A stretch of 64,000 nt of DNA, from contig JAQSWQ010000030.1 of assembly GCA_029266525.1 (NCBI GenBank), positions 1-64,000 of the forward strand. Reading direction: 5' to 3'. The position numbers were made by a program, and so were the translations under genes. Shown in pieces: positions 28,783 through 36,903 of this stretch. Each line of letters starts with the position of its first letter. Within the stretch, counting starts at the first letter, position 1. Under the pieces are notes generated by a model that made no database searches, was not told the origin of the DNA, and was given only the letters and a program-made list of their open reading frames with translations. This DNA comes from Microvirga sp. (GTDB taxonomy: Bacteria; Pseudomonadota; Alphaproteobacteria; Rhizobiales; Beijerinckiaceae).

Positions 28783-28883
28783 AGCATGATCCCGAAAAGT
28801 GGGAACCGGCTTTCGGATAAGATCGTGCAAAAACAAAGGGATGGAGCGGAATGGCGGCTCGAAGAGCAGCCATCCTGCTCTAG
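28783..28883. repeat. Palindromic intergenic element (RIME-like), copy 2
   Basis: Direct copy of 17705-17805. Confidence 0.9.
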
Positions 28884-29077
28884 GCGCCGCCGATGCCCTC
28901 GATCACCTTGCCGGTGCCGCCGCAGGTCGGGCAGGCGCGCGATTCGAGCCGGCCCGAGCCGCCGCAATCGGGGCAGGTATTCTCGCCGGCACCCGGCGTT
29001 CCTGGGCGGGCGTCGTCGCCCGGGTTGAGCTTCGGGGCGCTCTTCGCTTGATCGGCTTTGCCGCGTTCGCCGGCCAT
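28880..29077 (-). CDS. Small DnaJ-type zinc-finger-like protein
   Basis: 65 aa; CPDCGGSGRLESRACPTCGGTGKV (two CxxCxGxG repeats). Confidence 0.75.
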   Translation of the reverse strand: MAGERGKADQAKSAPKLNPGDDARPGTPGAGENTCPDCGGSGRLESRACPTCGGTGKVIEGIGGA

Positions 29078-29352
29078 GGCTCGTTCCTCCGGATGTCCTT
29101 GGACAGAACGCTCCCGTTCGACCGGAGTTCGGGGCCGAAAAGCGGAACGGCCCCGCCGCGGGGCGAGGCCGTTCACGGGAGAACGCGGTGGGAGAAACCG
29201 CGCCTCCCCAGCTAGGCGGAAACCTTGCGGGAAAACTTGTGCTTCCCGACTGTGCAAATGAGATTGCATCGGCTCCCGGCTGGTCTCGGTGCGGCGGCGC
29301 ACGGGGCTTCACGCCGGCTCTCGCGCGGCATAAGAGGCCGCGACCGCGCTCA

Positions 29353-29604
29353 ATGAAGCCTCTGCCATCGGCGCCGCACCCCATGCCGCTCATCGTCAAG
29401 CGCAAGCTCACCGAAACCTGGCGGGATGCCGTCGCCCGCCGCGCCCGCGAGCTCGGGGTCGAGCAGGAGTGCCTGCAAGCCTACGAGGAGCGCCTGGAGG
29501 AGGGGATGCACGAGGCCGAGGCGGCCTTTCGGGCGCTCGAGAGCTTCAACGGCTTGTTCGTGGCGCCAGACGGCCCCGTGCCCGGCCGCCGCGAGGAGCT
29601 GTAG
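29353..29604 (+). CDS. Hypothetical protein
   Basis: MKPLPSAPHPMPLIVKRKLTETWRDAVARRARELGVEQECLQAYEERL...; alternative start 29383. Confidence 0.6.
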   Translation: MKPLPSAPHPMPLIVKRKLTETWRDAVARRARELGVEQECLQAYEERLEEGMHEAEAAFRALESFNGLFVAPDGPVPGRREEL

Positions 29605-29684
29605 CCGCAGCTGCCGGCTCGATGTCGCGTGCGCTGCGGCACGGTGGGACGAGTCCGCTTCCGTCAAGGTCCGATCAACGGCGC

Positions 29685-29709
29685 CGAACCAAGAGGTTCG
29701 TAGCGCGTT
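29685..29709 (+). promoter_or_regulatory. Weak EcfG-type promoter candidate
   Basis: CGAAC-N16-CGTT, one mismatch to GGAAC, 20 bp upstream of the 29729 gene. Confidence 0.3.
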
Positions 29710-29728
29710 GATGAGGCGGAGGCCCAGC

Positions 29729-30025
29729 ATGACAATCCTGGATCGCGGCTCCCGGAGCCCAGCCCGGCTCGCTACGCTGGCGCTTGCCGGCGCGCTGCTT
29801 GCCCTTGCGATGCCGGCCGAGGCGCGGCTGCACGATCCGGGGATCGGCGGGCCGATCTCGGGCGGCTCGTTCCAGGGCTTGCCGGTGCGGGCGCAGGCGC
29901 CGGCCGCAAGGACGAGCGAGCGCGGGCTGCGCGGGGTCGTGGGCGAGAACTGCTACGTCGTCCGCCAGGTCGTTCGCGACCGGCTCGGCGCAACCCAACT
30001 GCGCACCGTCCGCGTCTGCGAGTAG
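29729..30025 (+). CDS. Hypothetical secreted protein
   Basis: 98 aa; signal-like LATLALAGALLALAMPAEA. Confidence 0.55.
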   Translation: MTILDRGSRSPARLATLALAGALLALAMPAEARLHDPGIGGPISGGSFQGLPVRAQAPAARTSERGLRGVVGENCYVVRQVVRDRLGATQLRTVRVCE

Positions 30026-30044
30026 CCGAAACCGCGGCCTCGAA

Positions 30045-30073
30045 GGGAAAACGCCCGCCTCGCGGCGGGCGTT
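30045..30073 (-). terminator. Rho-independent terminator after ecfG
   Basis: AACGCCCGCC-TCGC-GGCGGGCGTT with TTTT on the minus strand. Confidence 0.8.
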
Positions 30074-30078
30074 GCGAT

Positions 30079-30651
30079 TCAGAGTGCGGCGCTTGCGCCG
30101 GCCTGTGTCATGTCGCTCTGGAGGGCCGCCGCGACGAGGCCGTCCGAAACGAGGTCCTCGGCGTCGTCGAGGAACATCAGCTCGGCAAGCCGTCGGCGGG
30201 CGCGGTTCACGCGGCTCTTGATCGTGCCGACCGCGCAGCCGCAGATCGCGGCGGCATCGTCATAGGCGAAGCCCTGCGCGCCGACGAGCAGCAAAGCCTC
30301 GCGCTGATCTTGCGGCAGCTTCGCGAGCGCCGCTCGCAAATCCTCGAAATCGAGATGGGCGTGCTGGTCGGGCGCCGTGCGCAAGGTCGCGGCATAGCTG
30401 CCGTCGGCGTCCTCGACCTCGCGGCGGCGCTTGCGGTATTCGGAATGGAAAAGGTTGCGCAGGATGGTGAAGAGCCAGGCGTTGAGGTTGGTGCCGGGCT
30501 CGAAGCGGTGGACATTCGCGAGCGCCCTGACCAGCGTGTCCTGGACGAGGTCGTCGGCCCGGTCGACGTCGCCGGAGAGCGAGATCGCGAAGGCGCGCAG
30601 GCTCGGCACGGCGCCGAGCAGCGCCTCACGCATGTTGAACTCGGATTTCAT
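30079..30651 (-). CDS. ecfG: EcfG-type ECF sigma factor
   Basis: 190 aa; typical ECF sigma2/sigma4 regions; adjacent to nepR-like gene. Confidence 0.9.
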   Translation of the reverse strand: MKSEFNMREALLGAVPSLRAFAISLSGDVDRADDLVQDTLVRALANVHRFEPGTNLNAWLFTILRNLFHSEYRKRRREVEDADGSYAATLRTAPDQHAHLDFEDLRAALAKLPQDQREALLLVGAQGFAYDDAAAICGCAVGTIKSRVNRARRRLAELMFLDDAEDLVSDGLVAAALQSDMTQAGASAAL

Positions 30652-30653
30652 GA

Positions 30654-30899
30654 TCAGTCCTTGGGATCCGCGAGCTTGCCGACTAGATCGAGCAGGCGTT
30701 GCGGGACCGGCTGGCGCCCGAGCTCCGCGTACATCGCACGCAACTCGTGCCCGATGCGGTCCTGGGCGGACCGATCGAGGGTGGGCGTCGGTAGCGAAGG
30801 ATCGCGCAAGGCGAGATCCGCATAAGGTTGTGTGTAGGGCAGGATGCGCGGCGCGGTTCGGCTCGCGCTGCGGCGCCCCTTCGATGCGGTCGGTCTGTC
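30654..30899 (-). CDS. nepR: NepR family anti-sigma factor
   Basis: IGHELRAMYAELGRQPVPQRLLDLVGKLADPKD; immediately upstream of ecfG. Confidence 0.9.
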   Translation of the reverse strand, partial: DRPTASKGRRSASRTAPRILPYTQPYADLALRDPSLPTPTLDRSAQDRIGHELRAMYAELGRQPVPQRLLDLVGKLADPKD

Positions 30900-30929
30900 C
30901 ATCGGCTGCTTCGTCCTCCGCGCCCCGTT

Positions 30930-30954
30930 AACGCCAAGCTTGGCGCATGGTTCC
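30930..30954 (-). promoter_or_regulatory. EcfG-type promoter of nepR-ecfG
   Basis: Minus strand GGAAC-N16-CGTT; spacer contains perfect 14-bp palindrome CGCCAAGCTTGGCG. Confidence 0.8.
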
Positions 30955-31165
30955 GACCCGCGTCGACAGCTCATTGGTCAGCTAAGTGCGAAACCCCATC
31001 CCAGCTCGTGACCGATTTTGTCGGTTCTTGACCGTTTACGAATGGCCGCGCTTGTTGTCCGGAATGTGGCGTTCGTTCCCGGCTGGAGTTGCGCCGCCTT
31101 GACCGCGGCCGGACGGAGCAACAAAAGCGCCGCTCCAGCTGCCCCATGCCTCGAAAGGTTTGCCA

Positions 31166-32716
31166 ATGAACGGCGCCGAAGCCCTCGTCCGCACGCTCCT
31201 CGGCTCCGGCATCGACATGTGCTTCGCCAATCCCGGCACCTCGGAGATGCACTTCGTCGCGGCGCTCGACAGGGTCGAGGGGATGCGCTGCGTGCTGTGC
31301 CTGGAGGAAGGCTCCGTCACCGGCGCCGCCGAGGGCTATGCCCGCATGGCCGAGAAGCCGGCCTCGACGCTGCTCCATCTCGGCCCCGGCCTCGCGAACG
31401 GGCTGACCAACCTGCACAACGCCCGGCGCGGCTACTCGCCGATGGTCAACATCGTCGGCGAGCACGCCACCTATCACCGGGTCTACGACGCTCCCCTCAC
31501 CTCCGACATCGAGGCGGTCGCGAAGACCTTCTCGCACTGGGTGCATATGGCGACCGAGGCCGGCTCGGTCGCGCAGGATGCCGCAGGGGCGATCGCGGCC
31601 GCACGCAGACCGCCCGGGCAGATCGCGACGCTGATCCTTCCCGCCGACGTCGCCTGGAACGAGGCGCCGGACGGCCCGGCCGCGCCGCCGGCGATCGCCC
31701 GGCCTGAGCCGGTCGAGCCGGACGCGCTTCGGCGCGCCGCCGCGATCCTGCGCTCGGGCGAACCCGCCGCGATCCTGATGACCGGCCGGGCGCTGCGCGC
31801 GACGAGCCTCGACGTTGCCGGCCGGATCGCCGCGGCGACCGGCTGCCGCCTTCTCGCCCAGACCTCGAATGCGCGCATGGAGCGCGGCGCCGGACGCGTC
31901 GCGGTCGAGCGCATCCCCTATCCGGTCGACGCGGCGCTGAAGACCCTTCACGGCCTCAAGCATCTGATCCTGATCGGCGGCAAGGCCCCGGTCGCCTTCT
32001 TCGCCTACCCCGACAAGCCGAGCGTGCTCACGCCGTCCGACTGCGAGATCTTCACCCTCGCGCGGATCGACCAGGATCTCGAAGCCGCGCTCGCAGGCCT
32101 CGCCGAGGAGCTCGGCGCGACGAAGCACGCGCCGGCAGCCGAGCCGCTGAAGCGCCCTGCCCCGCCGCAGTCCGGCCCGATCACGCCCGAGACGCTCGCC
32201 GCGACTCTTGCCGCTCAGCTGCCGGAGAACGCGGTGGTGGTCGACGAATCGATCTCGGTCGGACGCGCCTTCTACGCCTCCTTGCGCAACGCGCCGCCGC
32301 ATGACTGGCTGCAGCTCACCGGCGGGGCGATCGGCGACGGGCTGCCGCTCGCGACCGGCGCCGCCATCGCCTGCCCGGACCGCCCGGTCATTTGCCTCGA
32401 GGGCGACGGCAGCGCGATGTACAATATCCAGTCGCTGTGGACGCAGGCGCGGGAGAAGCTCGACGTCACGACGCTCGTCATGAACAACCGCTCCTATGCG
32501 ATCCTCAAGGGCGAGCTCGCCAACGTCGGCGCGCAAAACGCCGGCCCGAAGGCGCTCGACATGATGAGCCTCGACAAGCCCGACATCGACTGGTCGGCGC
32601 TCGCCCGCTCGCTCGGCGTCGAAAGCCACCGCGCGAGCACCGTGGAAGAGCTCAACCGCGCGCTCGACGCCTCGCTCGCCGCACGCGGCCCGCAGCTGAT
32701 CGACGTGGTGCTTTAA
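31166..32716 (+). CDS. Thiamine-pyrophosphate enzyme, acetolactate synthase large-subunit family
   Basis: 516 aa; CFANPGTSEMHFVAALD...GDGSAMYNIQSLWTQAREKLDVTTLVMNNRSYAILKGE. Confidence 0.9.
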   Translation: MNGAEALVRTLLGSGIDMCFANPGTSEMHFVAALDRVEGMRCVLCLEEGSVTGAAEGYARMAEKPASTLLHLGPGLANGLTNLHNARRGYSPMVNIVGEHATYHRVYDAPLTSDIEAVAKTFSHWVHMATEAGSVAQDAAGAIAAARRPPGQIATLILPADVAWNEAPDGPAAPPAIARPEPVEPDALRRAAAILRSGEPAAILMTGRALRATSLDVAGRIAAATGCRLLAQTSNARMERGAGRVAVERIPYPVDAALKTLHGLKHLILIGGKAPVAFFAYPDKPSVLTPSDCEIFTLARIDQDLEAALAGLAEELGATKHAPAAEPLKRPAPPQSGPITPETLAATLAAQLPENAVVVDESISVGRAFYASLRNAPPHDWLQLTGGAIGDGLPLATGAAIACPDRPVICLEGDGSAMYNIQSLWTQAREKLDVTTLVMNNRSYAILKGELANVGAQNAGPKALDMMSLDKPDIDWSALARSLGVESHRASTVEELNRALDASLAARGPQLIDVVL

Positions 32717-32767
32717 TCGGTGCGACCCGCTTGACAGCCGCGCCGCCGCGACCTAACACTTAACCCG

Positions 32768-33202
32768 ATGGTTAAGCATCAGCAGCCCCTCGACCGCACC
32801 TTCGCGGCGCTCGCCGACCCGACGCGGCGGGCGCTGATCGCGCGGCTGAACGACGAGGACAGCCTGTCGGTGAGCGAGCTCGCCCGGCCGTTCCCGGTGT
32901 CGCTGCCGGCGATCATGAAGCATCTCGACGTGCTCTCGGATGCCGGACTGATCGCCCGAACAAAGATCGGCCGCACCGTCGCCTGCGAGCTCACCGCCGG
33001 ACCGATGGAGGAAGCGATGCATTGGCTCGCCCGCTACCAGCGCTTCTGGTCCGAACAGCTCGATCGTCTTGCCGCTTTCGTGGAGGAGGAACCATGCTCG
33101 CCCAGCCCGGCATCGCCGCCAAGCCCAGCCTCACCCTCAAGCGCCGCCTCAACGCCGCCCCCGCGAAGGTCTACGCCGCGTGGACGGACCCCGCGAAGCT
33201 GA
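32768..33202 (+). CDS. ArsR family transcriptional regulator
   Basis: FAALADPTRRALIARLNDEDSLSVSELARPFPVSLPAIMKHLDVLSDAGLI; C-terminal 36 aa overlaps the next gene out of frame. Confidence 0.9.
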   Translation: MVKHQQPLDRTFAALADPTRRALIARLNDEDSLSVSELARPFPVSLPAIMKHLDVLSDAGLIARTKIGRTVACELTAGPMEEAMHWLARYQRFWSEQLDRLAAFVEEEPCSPSPASPPSPASPSSAASTPPPRRSTPRGRTPRS

Positions 33203-33540
33203 AGCAATGGTTCGGCCCCGACTCGGGCGCGGTCGAGCGCGCCGAGACCGATCTTAGGGTCGGCGGGCGCTACGTCGTCGTGTTCTACACCGAGGACGGC
33301 GAGGAGCATCACGTCAGCGGCAGCTATCGCGAGGTGGTGCCGAACAAGAAGCTCGTCTTCACCTGGGCCTGGCGCTCGACGCCGGAGCGCGAATCGCTCG
33401 TCACCGTGCTGATCAAGCCGGACGGGGACGGCTCGCTCCTCACGCTCATCCACGAGCAGTTCTTCGACGAGGCGGCGCGCGACCGCCACGCCTTCGGCTG
33501 GACCGGCTCGCTCGACAAGCTCGAGCGGCTCTTCGCCTGA
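33094..33540 (+). CDS. SRPBCC (AHSA1-like) family protein
   Basis: 148 aa; RRLNAAPAKVYAAWTDPAKLKQWFGP...WRSTPERESLVTV. Confidence 0.9.
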   Translation: MLAQPGIAAKPSLTLKRRLNAAPAKVYAAWTDPAKLKQWFGPDSGAVERAETDLRVGGRYVVVFYTEDGEEHHVSGSYREVVPNKKLVFTWAWRSTPERESLVTVLIKPDGDGSLLTLIHEQFFDEAARDRHAFGWTGSLDKLERLFA

Positions 33541-33573
33541 CGATCGAAGCTTTCCACTACCAAAGGACCGACC

Positions 33574-33942
33574 ATGGACATGCAAGGAAAATACGTCGAC
33601 GGCTTCGTGGCGCCGGTGCCGAAGAAGAATGTCGATGCCTACAAGCGGTTCTCGGAGAAGGCCGGGCAGGTCTGGAAGGAGCACGGCGCGCTCGCATACG
33701 TCGAATGCATTTCCGACGACGTGAAGCCGGGCAAGGTCACGTCCTTCCCGCAGGCCGTGAAGCTCGAGGAGGACGAGGTCGTCGCCTTCTCCTGGATCGT
33801 CTACCCGTCGCGCGAGGATCGCGACCGCATCCTTGCCGCGGTCATGTCCGATCCGCGCCTCAAGGACATGGACCCGAAGTCGATGCCGTTCGACGGCATG
33901 CGCATGTTCTTCGGCGGCTTCAAGGTGCTGCTCGCGATGTGA
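33574..33942 (+). CDS. DUF1428 family protein
   Basis: 122 aa; YVDGFVAPVPKKNVDAYKRFSEKAGQVWKEHGAL...MFFGGFKVLL. Confidence 0.88.
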   Translation: MDMQGKYVDGFVAPVPKKNVDAYKRFSEKAGQVWKEHGALAYVECISDDVKPGKVTSFPQAVKLEEDEVVAFSWIVYPSREDRDRILAAVMSDPRLKDMDPKSMPFDGMRMFFGGFKVLLAM

Positions 33943-33978
33943 GCGGCGAAAAGCCATTCGTCACTTCGAACAAGGAGA

Positions 33979-34422
33979 ATGACCATGAAGGTGCAACCGT
34001 ATCTGTTCTTCAACGGCCGCTGCGAAGAGGCCCTCGAATTCTACAAGAAGGCGCTTGGGGCCGAGGTGATGATGCTGATGCGCTTCAAGGAGAACCCCGA
34101 CAAGCCCGGACCCGAGATCGTGCCGCCCGGCTTGGACGAGAAGGTCATGCATGCCTGCATGCAGATCGGCGAGACGCAGGTCATGGCCTCGGACGGGATG
34201 TGCAGCGGCAAGTCCGGCACCGAAGGGGTGTCGCTGTCGCTTGACGTGTCGAGCGAAGCCGAGGCCGACCGCCTGTTCAACGCGCTCGCCGAAGGCGGGC
34301 AGGTGCAGATGCCGATCGGCAAGACCTTCTTCTCGCCGCGCTTCGGCGTGGTCGCCGACCGCTTCGGCGTCTCGTGGATGGTGGTCACGACGGCGGCCAG
34401 CGAAGCGAAGCAGGCCGCCTGA
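33979..34422 (+). CDS. VOC family protein (PhnB-like)
   Basis: 147 aa; QPYLFFNGRCEEALEFYKKALGAEVMMLMRF. Confidence 0.9.
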   Translation: MTMKVQPYLFFNGRCEEALEFYKKALGAEVMMLMRFKENPDKPGPEIVPPGLDEKVMHACMQIGETQVMASDGMCSGKSGTEGVSLSLDVSSEAEADRLFNALAEGGQVQMPIGKTFFSPRFGVVADRFGVSWMVVTTAASEAKQAA

Positions 34423-34490
34423 CGAAGAGCCCGCGGCGGCCGCCCGCGGCCGCCGCTCGATCTCCGAGCAACTCTCCCGAAAGGCTCGCC

Positions 34491-34898
34491 ATGCCGACCA
34501 AGATCTTCGTCAACCTGCCGGTCAGGGACCTCGAGCGCTCGATGGCGTTCTTCAAGAAGCTCGGCTTCTCGTTCAACCCGCAATTCACCGACGAGACCGC
34601 AGCTTGCATGGTCATCAGCGACGACATCTACGCGATGCTCCTGACCCACAAGAAGTTCGGCGAGTTCACCACGAAGACGATCGCCGATGCGACGAAGACC
34701 ACCGAGGTGCTGACCTGCCTGTCGCGCGACAGCCGCGCCGAGGTCGACGCGCTCGTCGACGCGGCGCTTGCAGCCGGCGGCACGAAGCCGCGCGAGCCCG
34801 CCGATCACGGCTTCATGTACGAGCGCAGCTTCGAGGATCCCGACGGGCATATCTGGGAGATCATGTGGATGGACCCGAGCGCGGTCGCGACGAGCTGA
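34491..34898 (+). CDS. VOC family protein (glyoxalase-like)
   Basis: 135 aa; KIFVNLPVRDLERSMAFFKKLGFSFNPQFTDE...DPDGHIWEIMWMD. Confidence 0.9.
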   Translation: MPTKIFVNLPVRDLERSMAFFKKLGFSFNPQFTDETAACMVISDDIYAMLLTHKKFGEFTTKTIADATKTTEVLTCLSRDSRAEVDALVDAALAAGGTKPREPADHGFMYERSFEDPDGHIWEIMWMDPSAVATS

Positions 34899-34992
34899 GC
34901 GCTCGATCAAGCGCCGACCTCTTGGTCGAAATCCGACACATGGTTCCCGGGCCGACGGCTCGGTGTCGACATCAAAGCGGAAAGGACAGGCA

Positions 34993-35466
34993 ATGGCCAA
35001 GAACACAATTTGCCTTTGGTATGACAAGGACGCCGAGGCTGCGGCCCGCTTCTACGCCGCGACCTTTCCCGACAGCGCGGTGGGCGCCGTCCACCGCGCA
35101 CCCAGCGACTACCCGTCGGGCAAAAAAGGCGATGTGCTGACGGTCGAGTTCACGGTCGCCGGAATACCCTGCCTGGGCCTCAACGGCGGCCCCGCCTTCA
35201 AGCACAATGAAGCCTTCTCGTTCCAGATCGCCACCGACGATCAGCAAGAGACCGACAGGTACTGGAACGCAATCGTCGGCAATGGCGGCCAGGAGAGCGC
35301 GTGCGGCTGGTGCAAGGACAAGTGGGGCATCTCCTGGCAGATCACGCCGCGAGTGCTGATGGAGGCGCTGGCGGCCGGCGGCGATGAGGCAAAGCGCGCG
35401 TTCGACGCAATGATGGACATGAAGAAGATTGACGTCGCCGCGATCAAGGCGGCGCGGCGCGGCTGA
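34993..35466 (+). CDS. VOC family protein (PhnB/3-demethylubiquinone methyltransferase-like fold)
   Basis: 157 aa; CLWYDKDAEAAARFYAATFPDSAVG...CGWCKDKWGISWQITP. Confidence 0.9.
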   Translation: MAKNTICLWYDKDAEAAARFYAATFPDSAVGAVHRAPSDYPSGKKGDVLTVEFTVAGIPCLGLNGGPAFKHNEAFSFQIATDDQQETDRYWNAIVGNGGQESACGWCKDKWGISWQITPRVLMEALAAGGDEAKRAFDAMMDMKKIDVAAIKAARRG

Positions 35467-35544
35467 CGATCCGCCCTCGCGCAGAGCCACCGGATCAGCT
35501 CGGAACCAAGTCTCAGTTTTCGACCAGCAGGAGAGGAGACGATC

Positions 35545-36183
35545 ATGAAGCTTCACGGATATCCGGGCTCGCCCAACACCTGGAAGGTGCGTGCCGTCGC
35601 GGCCCATCTCGGCGTCGCGATCGAGGACGTGCTGGTCGATCTAGGCAAGGGCGAGCAGCGTGCGCCGGACTATCTTAGGCTCAACCCGACCGGCCGCACG
35701 CCGACGCTCGTCGACGGCGATTTCGTGCTCTGGGAGTCGACCGCAATCATGCAGTATCTCGCGAGCCGGACGCCGAACGCGCTCTGGCCGGACGACGCCC
35801 GCGCGCGGGCCGACATCGTGCGCTGGCAGAGCTGGCAGCTGCAGCACTGGGGCGCCGAATCCTGCGAGCCGCTGCTGTTCGAGCGCTTCGTCAAGACCTT
35901 CTTCGACCTGGGCTCGCCCGATCCGGTGGTGGTGCTCAAGGCGACCGAAGCCTTTCACCGCGACGCGGCCATCCTCGAGCGCCATCTCTCGGCACAATCC
36001 TATCTCGTCGGCTCCGGCCTTACGCTCGCCGACTTCTCGGTCGTGTCGGCGATGGTCTATGCGAAGGAGGGCGGCTTCCCGCTCGAGCCCTATCCGCGCC
36101 TCCGCGAGTGGTCCGCCCGCGTGCTGGCCCTGCCGGCCTGGCAGGCGACAGCGCCGGCCTTTGCCGCCGCGGCCGCGGCCTGA
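35545..36183 (+). CDS. Glutathione S-transferase family protein
   Basis: 212 aa; KLHGYPGSPNTWKVRAVAAHLGV...LNPTGRTPTLVDGDFVLWESTAIMQYLA. Confidence 0.93.
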   Translation: MKLHGYPGSPNTWKVRAVAAHLGVAIEDVLVDLGKGEQRAPDYLRLNPTGRTPTLVDGDFVLWESTAIMQYLASRTPNALWPDDARARADIVRWQSWQLQHWGAESCEPLLFERFVKTFFDLGSPDPVVVLKATEAFHRDAAILERHLSAQSYLVGSGLTLADFSVVSAMVYAKEGGFPLEPYPRLREWSARVLALPAWQATAPAFAAAAAA

Positions 36184-36198
36184 CGCTGAGGCCTCGCC

Positions 36199-36612
36199 AT
36201 GTGGTCGCACGGCCGTTTCCATTGGAACGAGCTCATGGCGCGCGACGTCGAGCGCGCGAAGCGCTTCTACGCCGAGACCATCGGCTGGAGCTTCACCTCG
36301 ATGCCGATGGACGGAGGCCGCCTCTATTGGTGCGCGATGCTCGACGACATGCCGGTCGCGGGCCTTTTCCCGCTCGATGCGCTCGAGTTCGAGGGCGTGC
36401 CGGAGGGCTGGATGCCCTACCTTGCGGTCGACGACGTGGACCGGCGCGCGGCGCTCGCCGTCAAGGCCGGGGCGAAGCTGATGCGCCCGATCTTCGACGT
36501 GCCGGGTGTCGGCCGCATCGCCATCCTCACCGAGCCCGGCGGCGCCGGCATCGGCTGGATGACCCCCGCCGCGGCGGCGTGCGGAGCGCAGGATCAGGGC
36601 GTGCGCGGATAA
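36199..36612 (+). CDS. VOC family protein
   Basis: 137 aa; FHWNELMARDVERAKRFYAETIGWSF. Confidence 0.9.
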   Translation: MWSHGRFHWNELMARDVERAKRFYAETIGWSFTSMPMDGGRLYWCAMLDDMPVAGLFPLDALEFEGVPEGWMPYLAVDDVDRRAALAVKAGAKLMRPIFDVPGVGRIAILTEPGGAGIGWMTPAAAACGAQDQGVRG

Positions 36613-36686
36613 GGGGGCCGACCTTACTTTGGCGGATCGTCGCCTATGCGAAGCTCCCGTCGGCGGAGGCCAGAGTGCAAGCGCGC

Positions 36687-36716
36687 TTGACAATCTCCTG
36701 ATTTTAGTCCTAGATA
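36687..36716 (+). promoter_or_regulatory. Sigma70-like promoter of ncRNA copy A
   Basis: TTGACA (36687-36692), N18, TAGATA (36711-36716). Confidence 0.6.
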
Positions 36717-36722
36717 AGCCCA

Positions 36723-36830
36723 GTTCCGTCCGCCGGGGGACGCTCTCGCGAGGCGTCGTTAGGGTGGGACGGGACCGGTGCCCGCGCCGGGAACGCATGC
36801 CCGGTCCGGGTGGTCGGCTGAGGAAGGGGG
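36723..36830 (+). ncRNA. Candidate structured small RNA, copy A (or trmFO leader)
   Basis: Homologous to 1-105 minus strand over ~100 bp with compensatory changes in two stems; CCGGG-AACGCATG-CCCGG hairpin; 3' end approximate. Confidence 0.5.
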
Positions 36831-36903
36831 ATTTGGCGCGCCTTTTAGATCGCGAGAGGGCTTCCGCTTGAACGCCGCGCTCCGCTCCCGATATGCAAAA
36901 GGT

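Noticed and set aside
30971-32629. 552-aa minus-strand ORF
   Set aside because: Antisense to the well-supported TPP enzyme; shadow ORF.
36723-36830. Definite call as 6S RNA, SRP RNA or a named riboswitch
   Set aside because: Only a short string resembles 6S RNA and no diagnostic SRP, cobalamin, glycine or THF riboswitch motifs were found. Left as an unnamed structured-RNA candidate.
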